Assembly: GCF_001039355.2 (NCBI RefSeq)
Contig: NW_019775696.1
Location: forward strand, 223,836-249,655
Direction: 5' to 3'
Length of the DNA: 25,820 nucleotides
Origin: Lingula anatina
Taxonomy: Eukaryota > Brachiopoda > Lingulata > Lingulida > Lingulidae
The notes beneath the pieces are model-generated. The model saw nothing but the letters and a program-made list of their open reading frames with translations, did not search any database and was not told the DNA's origin. A program made the translations under genes and the position numbers. Positions 18,998 to 25,820 of the stretch are shown piece after piece; within the stretch, counting starts at the first letter, position 1; the number at the start of each line of letters is the position of its first letter.

Positions 18998-19101
18998 CTA
19001 AAATAATACCCATACAGTACCCTAGCGGCATACTGAGCGAGGACAAACCGGAAGTGTAGATACCCTTGCAACCCCGCTGATCAGAGCGCCATCTACCGTG
19101 G
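18998..19101 (-). pseudogene. Copy B exon 2, frameshifted
   Basis: 104 nt against 108 in copy A. Three bases are missing after the ACG codon (Trp lost). One more is missing where copy A reads gccgagggta and copy B gcaagggta. The frame then hits TAG at 19024-19022, codon 85. The original frame downstream still reads [20 protein letters not shown], so the exon was functional until recently. Confidence 0.85.
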
Positions 19102-19489
19102 CTAGAAATCAGGGATAACAACTCTTTGAATGAGATCCATATTTCATAATAATTGCATTGAAAACAACATATATAAATATAATAAACTGTTATCACAATT
19201 ATACTGACAACTGTGCTTGCCATCGAACCACGTAGCTTCTGTGGATGGCTGCCCACTGTAATGATCTCTTAAGTTGGATAAAAAACTCTAAAGGGATTGT
19301 TACAAAGATAAAATAATAAAATAATATTAAAAAAATAACGATGAAACACTATTTGTGAAAGATAAGATAGAATATGTTTTTTTTTGTTGCCTTCAACTCA
19401 AAAGCAAAAACTGTTGAAATATTTAAAATTATTATTGTTGTTATCAATTTTTTAATTATTATTTATATACAAAATAGAAACAAACTGAC
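19102..19489. other. Copy B intron 1, no gene
   Basis: Counterpart of copy A intron 1 (8600-8802), about 185 nt longer. AT-rich, with no recognisable insertion structure. Confidence 0.6.
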
Positions 19490-19664
19490 CTGTCATAGTA
19501 AATATACCTATAAATACCCCAATATTTCTCCCTGCGAGCAAGACATCCTCACTCGTCGCATCCTTCCCCTTCTTTTTATTTTTCCACGCCGCCCAGATCC
19601 CAAGGATGAAGATAAGCAAGTAGAACACAATTATGGAGACGAGTCCCCACACATGGACAGCCAT
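19490..19664 (-). pseudogene. Copy B exon 1
   Basis: 175 nt, same length and phase as copy A. Encodes [20 protein letters not shown] and [20 protein letters not shown], then GRNIGVFIGIFTMT, ending at the same gtcagt donor. Intact. The upstream acceptor seen in copy A is not conserved here (tttgtc in place of tttag). Confidence 0.87.
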
Positions 19665-19699
19665 ATTCCCAAAGTAGCCGTTACAGACTTGTCGTGCCA

Positions 19700-20645
19700 A
19701 AGTGTGAATCCCAGCGTTGACAAAACAAGTAAAGTCGAATTGTCGTGTCTTTGCCTTCAGTACATAAATATAGACATGTGTATACCTAAAGGATCTGTTC
19801 TTCCACGCTGTTGATCAACACAAGAATATAAGACAAATTATATGCAATATGTAATGGCAGCAGAATGTTGTCATCACATGCAGGTGTTTATCATGATAAT
19901 AAAACGATCAGCCTATCCTTAAAGTCTTATTCACGTTTTGAAAGACATACAGTGTTTGTCTTCAGTACGTATTTTTTGCCATGTTGTGTATATTGATGTA
20001 AAAAACGTGAAGAATTTAGTACTCCAAAACCTGGCCAGCGATTTTTCTTCAAAATCTTAGATCAGATTTCATCAATAATAAGGCAAACAGCTGCCTTTTT
20101 AATGAAAAATGTTATAAGGGGCTCATAGCTCCACAACAAAAAAAAAAAAAATTAAACTAAAATGACGACACGGGGTTATATTGTTTTAAAACCACGCAAA
20201 GACAGATACATTATTGAATAATAAGATGCAGGAAACCCTTATTTTCAGTAGTGAAACTTTATCTACAAAATTATGCCTTCGAGTATGGGACGTTATAGTC
20301 TTGTACGTTTATTCCAGACATTAAGCTGAAGAAGGAAAATTAAGCATAAATGTAAGCATAAAACCAGCAGTTTTCACAACGATATCCTACCCGCATTGTA
20401 TCTTGAAGTAAAACATATATACTGAACAGTGAAACACCGGCATATTCTCATTGTCAAAACCTGATAACATATGTCTACATCTACATAATTTGCGATTCAG
20501 AATTACTGAAAGATACATTATGATAACAAAAGTTAGTAATGAAAACTTCATTTATGGTCCTAAGGTATTAATTTTAGAATAGTTCCAATGGACACCAAAA
20601 ACAGCTTGTGTCTGCTTTGGTGAGCGTTTCCTCGTTATATAATTT
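19700..20645. other. Upstream flank of copy B
   Basis: Paralogous to 9033-10400. No promoter element can be supported. Homology to the copy A flank stops near 20645, just after CTCGTTATATAA. Confidence 0.65.
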
Positions 20646-20664
20646 TGTGACGTTTCATTACCCT

Positions 20665-20826
20665 TCAAGTGACCTTGTGGGATCACTCACGACCCATGCC
20701 ACTAGATTCAATGTGCCGTCTCTTTATTTTTTTATCAGGAAAGTGTCACATGCATGTGTTTCATGCAACCAGCCAGTGTGCCCAGAACATAGCCACAAAC
20801 AAGTAGATTGTGAAGATTGTGCTTGA
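20665..20826 (+). pseudogene. Possible piggyBac transposase C-terminal zinc-binding fragment
   Basis: The frame ends HACVSCNQPVCPEHS then HKQVDCEDCA and a stop. The C-x2-C-x4-C-x2-H-x6-C-x2-C spacing and the VC..HS...C..C wording resemble the cysteine-rich domain closing piggyBac-type transposases. The upstream part of the frame is not recognisable and the first Cys pair of the full domain seems absent. It lies in a stretch of about 450 bp unique to the B-C spacer. Confidence 0.4.
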
Positions 20827-21100
20827 AATATTACTAATAGTGCATCGCTGGAACTTATTTCAGTAGCTTTGTTGGAACTTGTTTTCATAAATGGATCTCT
20901 CGTTTTGACAGTTGCAATTTTCGGGTATTTCAGTAATATAAAGAATTTGTCGGTATCATAGTACGCATATACAAACAGGATGTTCGTGTGGTTTTTGTTT
21001 TTTACACAGATGTGGTAGTGACATAGGTTGATTGAAAGTGTTTGTGTAGGCTGACTTCTTTCTTCCAGTTTTAGCGTATACATTCCCTTATCAGTAAATC
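20827..21100. other. Unique spacer between copies B and C, no gene
   Basis: No match to the A-B spacer. Contains no feature I can identify apart from AT-rich sequence. Confidence 0.5.
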
Positions 21101-21109
21101 ATCCAATTA

Positions 21110-21760
21110 TTTTACATCTTATCAATGACTATTATCACATTTAATATTATGCATTGCTTCCGGCTGTCTGGCGGAATTGCTTTTCATCTTAACAACAGGA
21201 ATTGACTGAGCCGCACCGCCTACCGGAGATAGGCCTTTTTGCAATACGCGGTTGGTACACAGGCTATTAGACATGTGACCTTTAATGAACACATCATTAT
21301 GCTTTGTGGAAATCACAGCGAAACAGTGCATTGAGGAGGTACAGGCTATGAATTTAAATAAATGGTACAAAATATGGATATATTCATCGCTATTTTGTAT
21401 TCTCTGTGACATTTTTCATACTAGTTACATAATAATGATATCTGGAATAAAATGCACTGTTTATAACAATTACACCTGTGAGTTGATCATTTGTAAATGG
21501 TCATACTTGATCTATGTTGTTTGCAGACTGCATGAAATATCAGTTGGACGTAACTGGCCCCGGCGTAACAGGAATGCAAGTGCGCTAAGAAGTGTAACCC
21601 GCTTCTCATTATTTTGTACAGGTACATGTAGCTTTCGTCCTATATACTATAACCCCAATACCCCAACTTAACCTAACCTGTACTAATCATTTAGGAATCC
21701 GGACTTTAATTCCTAGGACTTGCATTCTTGTTAGACCGGCTCCAACATGAAGTCGTCATC
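21110..21760. other. Downstream flank of copy C, paralogous to flank of copy B
   Basis: Matches 10615-11245: CGGCTGTCTGGCGGAAT, ACCGCCTACCGGAGATAGGC, and CTTAACCTAACCTGTACTAA. Carries the degenerate TTCCTAGGACTT motif at 21710-21721 just before the gene end. The plus-strand frame 21285-21671 overlaps the 83-codon frame downstream of B but diverges by frameshift, so coding status is doubtful. Confidence 0.65.
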
Positions 21761-21772
21761 TGCTAATTACAA

Positions 21773-22357
21773 TTATGTATCACCGTTATCAGATTCATTT
21801 ATCTCTACCATCTGTCTGGGAAGTATCTCCAAAGCAATATTCTCCTTAGTATCGATCGGAAGATTTTGAATTTCAACTGATCGTTGTTCATCCGCGTATT
21901 CTTTACATTTACTCTCTGAATGCCAAACAATGCCGCTGAGTACGTCAAATCGCCGTGGCAACCAGCCAGCACGGAACGCGACGTTTGTGATGTGTGACAC
22001 GAGAAGGATTGTGAACATGCTGATGAGCATACTAGACGTCCTATAGGGGAACGGCTGGAAATCCGTTTCCGCTTCATACCAAGGCCACCGCAGAACTGCT
22101 CTCAGGCCTAGCATCGACTCCCCGCTAAGTACCCGGATAATCAGTCCCAAGACGTACCCAGTAATTGATCCATAGATGTTGGCTGCGTCTACGAACAAGA
22201 CCGAGGTCAGCTGAGGGAACAGGATGACGTAGATCAGGTCAGAGCACAGGATGGTAAGGGTGAAGATGCTTGTGATCTTGATGGCCAACACCGTGGTCAG
22301 AATGGCCATGAGAATCATAAATACTCGCATGGCCCATATAAGTTCACGTTCACTGGC
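21773..22357 (-). CDS. Copy C exon 9 (C-terminus)
   Basis: 194 codons plus [61 protein letters not shown]. The tail ends LPRQMVEINESDNGDT. Acceptor attttccag. No lesion. Confidence 0.91.
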   Translation of the reverse strand, partial: ASERELIWAMRVFMILMAILTTVLAIKITSIFTLTILCSDLIYVILFPQLTSVLFVDAANIYGSITGYVLGLIIRVLSGESMLGLRAVLRWPWYEAETDFQPFPYRTSSMLISMFTILLVSHITNVAFRAGWLPRRFDVLSGIVWHSESKCKEYADEQRSVEIQNLPIDTKENIALEILPRQMVEINESDNGDT

Positions 22358-25221
22358 CTGGAAAATGTTAAGCAGGTGTCAGTGCGTTACTGAAGGGCAA
22401 ACTATACGCGTGTCACCAGATGTGCAAGTAACATTTGTCATAATACAATCATCAGGTATACATGTAAAATAGTGCATTTAAGCAATACTGAACAAAGAGC
22501 GCTAAACACAACCTTAGAGAATGGAAAGATTGCAGCAACATGCAGCATTAGTGCTGCAAACTAAAGGTTAGTGGCAATGAGTTAGTGCAAGGGAAAAAAA
22601 ACTTTATTGCTGCTTATTTGCGCCTTCATATTTGCATTAAGCCTAAAATGTTCCTATGGCTCATCATTCTGAAAGCTGACGGCCTTATTTTTATATTTCT
22701 GTCATTTACCTTACATTTGTGATTTTATATCTTTACTACCCATGAGATATGATTTTTACACGAATAGTACGTATATGTTTCTTACTCCAACATATATTAT
22801 TCAGGTACATTGCAAACTGCCAAGACAGATGATTTTTTAAGCAAAGGAATTTCTGTAACAACGATATCAAAATAATTATGCATAACATCTTAAAAAAGGA
22901 TGGATTTGTCTAGCAAATACCTTTCCCATTCTTGCCGGTTTATAGATATTGATGGAAAACATGGAGCTCGAGGAAAGCAAAATGGAGTCTGCAGACGACA
23001 TGACTGCAGCGGAAATGGCGCCAAGACCAATCAGAGAAACTAAAAAAGTATAAATGCATTGGTATAGATGAATATTATATGAAACGATTGCACAGAGACT
23101 AACTCGTTAATAAACGCTTTTACATAGTACTAATGTGTATGCTTCCATATTAATTCAATTCAATTTAATTCAATTCAATTCATGTATATTATATTATATT
23201 ATATTATATTACATTATATTATATTATATTATATTATCGACAGTTACTGTTTAAGTTAAAGCAATAACAACTCTTCCTTTGAGATTTAAAATTTCGCAAG
23301 TAATACATTGTAAACAACACTTGAGTATAAAAGCAGACGCATGATGCAATCCTCAGACGTATTTTGCGAGTTTTTGTACAGTGCGTCGGAAAACGATCAG
23401 CCCATAACTCCACACATTGAAGATAAAAATGCATTTTGAGCAATAAGACGAATATATCTTATGAACCTAGTTATTGTTATAAAGTGTTGTTGTTTTCTGC
23501 TTTTTCTGCGGTTTTAAGTAGGTCACCAGAAAATATCGCTCGATATCGCGTGACAGAGCAATGTCAGAGAGGGCTCCGTCAGACAAAATCTCTTAAGAGA
23601 TTTTAACAAAGAACCAAACGTTTAGGAAAAAAATACTGGACTAACTTTGAATGCAGGAATGGGGTCATATTGGCCAAAAAGAAGACTTAAAATGACTTTA
23701 ACATTACCTAAATTTTGTCATTTTAAAAGCTATTGTGAATCATATATTATACTGATATTACCTACAAAAGGACACACATAATGCAAGACAAGCGGTGCGA
23801 TCAGTTTTAGATCATCTGCCGGAAACGGAAGTTCTCCGTCGTACGCTGTGGCGTTCCAATCTGACACAAAAATATAATAAAAGAAAACAGTTTCCAAATC
23901 TAGTTGCAACCATACAACATTTGTTAGAGGGACTATCCATTTCAGTGCAAAGCAGATTATCAGAGATACAGGAATCGTTCTGAATGTAGAAGCATGTCCA
24001 TTGTTTTAAACACGCGGTACAATGGACATCTGACCACGAACGAAGTACAGTAAAAATATTTAAAGTAAATTTAGATGAATATCGATGCCCAAAAAATGTT
24101 TTTGACCAAGATAAATTACCAACAGATACTGCCACCATGCCTATGAGTACAGGCGGTATTGTGCAGACTGCAAATCCTACTGAACCTGCGTACATCATCA
24201 CTTCCGCCAACCTCGATGACTTCATCGCCAGGACGCGCTGCCACAATACCTGTTTACCAATTAATGACAAACATAAATACCATTTATAAACTTAAAGACG
24301 CATACAAAGTCAATTTTTGGTCACAAAAACCCACCAAATGCCAGGATAGAGTCCCAAGTAGTATAACTAAGATAATTACAAAAGGGATTGTTCAATTTTA
24401 TCCAAAAATGATGTTTGAATGGATTTTTCTGCTTGCATTCTATGCTGTATGTGAATGGGGCAGAAAAGTAGGTCACGAAAGTAAATTACCGACCAAAAAT
24501 TTAAAGAAAGGAACAGTCTAAAGCTTTTTTATGGCTGATCGAGTGGTGTATTCAGTTTATCTCTTGGCATGTCGAATTGATTTGAGTATAAAGAAACTAG
24601 TAGAAGTGGTTAACATTTGTTACTGAGAATCCACGCTCCACCGCTGCTCAGTTCGTATGTACCTTTAAGTAATGAATCATTTTACCCAGTGGCTACCGCC
24701 CAGCAAACATGACCCTTTATAACGTCACTACAACGTTACCATAAAGTCATTTGGGTTATACAAACGTTAAAGTAACTTAACAATAAGGTTATTTGCTTGC
24801 TGGGTGGTATACAAATTCAGCAGTTACCCTCCTCATCGCCACATGATTTTGAAAACAGTTTAGTCTCTATAAAGAATAATAATTTTCCTTGATATCAGTC
24901 CATCAAGTCTCGTGCTATACTCAACGACCAGATAATCACCACATGTGTTACAAATAGCCTGCTTGCCGTAAGGAGGGAGGGACACTGAAGACATACCGGG
25001 GTACAATAGCCACCTCGAAGTATCTTCTATAAGCCCTCCGACTAGAATATAAAAGAAACGAGTGCTTTTACCTGCCAAGGTATTCCTCCCATCATTATTT
25101 GGAGCAGTGTATCTATGTAGGTGCTGACGTCATGGTTTGGAACCGTCCCTACCCACTTCTCTGACGTCTCTGATAGTGACGTCATCAGGGGGTTGGATAA
25201 GGCAAAAGGAATGGTCAGCCA
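21773..25221 (-). CDS. SLC5A7: High-affinity choline transporter-like gene, copy C (exons 5-9, 5' part outside window)
   Basis: Same transporter family and exon structure as copies A and B: 25221-25072, 24249-24120, 23860-23762, 23039-22921 and 22357-21773. All splice sites are GT-AG, the phases match, and no stop or frameshift is seen in 1083 nt. Exons 1-4 must lie beyond 25820, since intron 4 sequence continues to the edge. It is the only copy without a visible lesion and so the best candidate for a working gene. The C-terminal tail is four residues shorter than in copy A and has lost its Leu-Leu pair (QNLPID in place of KHLLPDD). Introns carry a TTAA-flanked insertion (intron 5) and a GACA-bearing repeat (intron 4). 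Confidence 0.9.
22358..22920. other. Copy C intron 8, no gene
   Basis: The shortest version of intron 8 and the reference empty site for both the copy A and copy B insertions. Shares the stretch GCAGCAACATGCAGCATTA with copy A. Confidence 0.65.
22921..23039 (-). CDS. Copy C exon 8
   Basis: 119 nt and open. [40 protein letters not shown]. One Asn of the usual SNNIY is Ile. Donor gtattt. Confidence 0.88.
23148..23236. repeat. Compound pentanucleotide array (ATTCA)n plus (ATATT)n
   Basis: In copy C intron 7, a short ATTCA-type array (23152-23181) abuts an ATATT-type array (23186-23236) that is interrupted once by ACATT. The ATATT part lies at the position of the copy B array. Confidence 0.88.
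23762..23860 (-). CDS. Copy C exon 7
   Basis: 99 nt and open. [33 protein letters not shown]. Retains the N-A-T sequon. Acceptor gtgtcag, donor gtaatatc. Confidence 0.87.
24120..24249 (-). CDS. Copy C exon 6
   Basis: 130 nt and open. [40 protein letters not shown]. The codon that is TGA in copy A is GGA here. Donor gtaatt. Confidence 0.88.
24296..24664. mobile_element. 369-bp TTAA-flanked insertion (piggyBac-type MITE candidate) in copy C intron 5
   Basis: TTAA at 24292-24295 and 24665-24668 flank it. Ends AGACGCATACAAAG and, inverted, AGGTACATACGAAC match at 9 of 14 positions, with four of five differences being transitions. Copy A keeps a single TTAA in the same context (6790-6793) and copy B has ATAAG there, so the empty site is visible. 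TTAA duplication is the signature of piggyBac transposition. Interior not recognised. Confidence 0.65.
25072..25221 (-). CDS. Copy C exon 5
   Basis: 150 nt, phase 0 to 0. [18 protein letters not shown], then TSEKWVGTVPNHDVSTYIDT and MMGGIPWQ. Acceptor ttcttag, donor gtaaaag. Confidence 0.88.
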
Positions 25222-25439
25222 CTAAGAAAGAAATATATTTACTTTTTTTCCAATTTAAAGGGATGTTACAACTAAATAAAACCTTCTTCTCCATTTCCTC
25301 TACAGAAAATTAACTGCACATATTGACGTCTGCTCTTGAGTTCGACCCATCTACAGGTAAACAGGGATGGACGCACGTGCAACCACCTGAAGTCGGTTGT
25401 TTCTTACTGTACTTTGGCTACTTTTCAGTTTTTTATATA

Positions 25440-25778
25440 AAAAGAAAACGTTGTGAGAACTAGAAAAGCACTCCGAGAGCGAAAGCCTCCGCAAATGCAG
25501 CAAAGTCTGCACCCAATGCCGTTTCACCCCTAAATTTTCATTCTATCACGATTAATTTTTTTAATTTTTGATTATTGATTGATCATTGATGGATCATTGA
25601 TCCGGATCATCACCAAAAACTAACCATCTATTCCTTGGCTCACTTCTGACAGTTCCTGAAAATTTCATTAAAACAGGTTCATAACTTTTTAGTTATGTTG
25701 ATGACAGACAGACAGACAGACAGAAAGACAGACAGACAAATAGGGGTGAAAATATGACCTCCTTGGCAGAGGTAATAA
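25440..25778. repeat. Interspersed repeat with internal GACA microsatellite
   Basis: Inserted in copy C intron 4 relative to copy B (empty site about 14985-14998). Contains GCACTCCGAGAGCG near one end, ATAACTTTTTAGTTATGTTG, an imperfect (GACA)n array (25705-25741), and ATGACCTCCTTGGCAGAGGT at the other end, with short ACCTC/GAGGT arms. This arrangement matches a repeat I recall as widespread in marine invertebrate genomes; the family name is not certain. Confidence 0.6.
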
Positions 25779-25820
25779 ATGCAAGTTACTGTTTATCTAT
25801 GTGTGGGAGTACATGGTGAT

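Larger units (their letters stand above)
12022..19664 (-). pseudogene. SLC5A7: High-affinity choline transporter-like pseudogene, copy B
   Basis: All nine exons of the CHT-like gene are present with GT-AG borders: 19664-19490, 19101-18998, 18646-18494, 15813-15665, 14826-14677, 14407-14278, 14020-13922, 13586-13468 and 12617-12022. Three lesions disable it. Exon 2 has lost one base near 19066-19072 (and a Trp codon just upstream), shifting the frame to a TAG at 19024-19022. Exon 9 has lost one base near 12472-12477. Exon 9 also has CTG changed to TGA at 12354-12352. Intron 3 is enlarged to 2.7 kb by transposon insertions. The span contains a false duplication beside the 'n' at 15197 that repeats exon 5 in part and the end of exon 4. 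Exons 3-8 are still open, so decay looks recent. Confidence 0.88.

Overview
This is eukaryotic, animal DNA: AT-rich, intron-rich, full of decayed transposons and microsatellites, with no bacterial gene layout. The only cellular genes I can support are three tandem, same-strand (minus) copies of a sodium-coupled high-affinity choline transporter (CHT1/SLC5A7 type, sodium:solute symporter family). Their exons align without gaps to the vertebrate protein at TMLDPF, GGLYSV.YTDV, GGIPWQ, DWN.TAY and [15 protein letters not shown] marine invertebrate, perhaps an echinoderm or another deuterostome, fits the repeat content and expanded transporter family. The species cannot be fixed from sequence alone.

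Layout. Positions 1-3783 hold a repeat-rich flank with a Tc1/mariner-like transposase relic (about 1640-2041 and 3606-3737), split by a 1.56-kb foldback element with inverted termini (2043-3603). Copy A (8977 down to 3817) has nine coding exons, correct GT-AG sites and 561 codons, but one in-frame TGA in exon 6. Copy B (19664 down to 12022) has the same nine exons but carries a frameshift in exon 2 and a frameshift plus a nonsense codon in exon 9, so it is a pseudogene. Its intron 3 has a 2.5-kb insertion holding an internally deleted LINE and a long palindrome. Copy C (exons 5-9, 25221 down to 21773) is intact as far as seen; exons 1-4 lie beyond the window.

The duplicated unit includes flanking sequence. 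About 1.4 kb upstream of A matches the region upstream of B, and a block of about 0.8 kb downstream of B matches the region downstream of C. Differences between copies act as presence/absence tests for insertions. They reveal a TTAA-flanked 369-bp piggyBac-style element in C, a 0.4-kb element in A intron 8, a 0.4-kb insertion with 12-13-bp flanking repeats in B intron 8, and a GACA-bearing interspersed repeat in C intron 4.

Two direct repeats (10512-11265/11267-12020 and 14711-15196/15199-15684) each adjoin a single 'n'. They are best read as unmerged contig overlaps, not biology, and they add false partial copies of exons 4 and 5 to copy B.

The genes do not form a pathway. They are paralogs of one membrane transporter in different states of decay. 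I found no convincing new molecular system; the main interest is the birth-and-death pattern of the array and the mobile elements at its borders.
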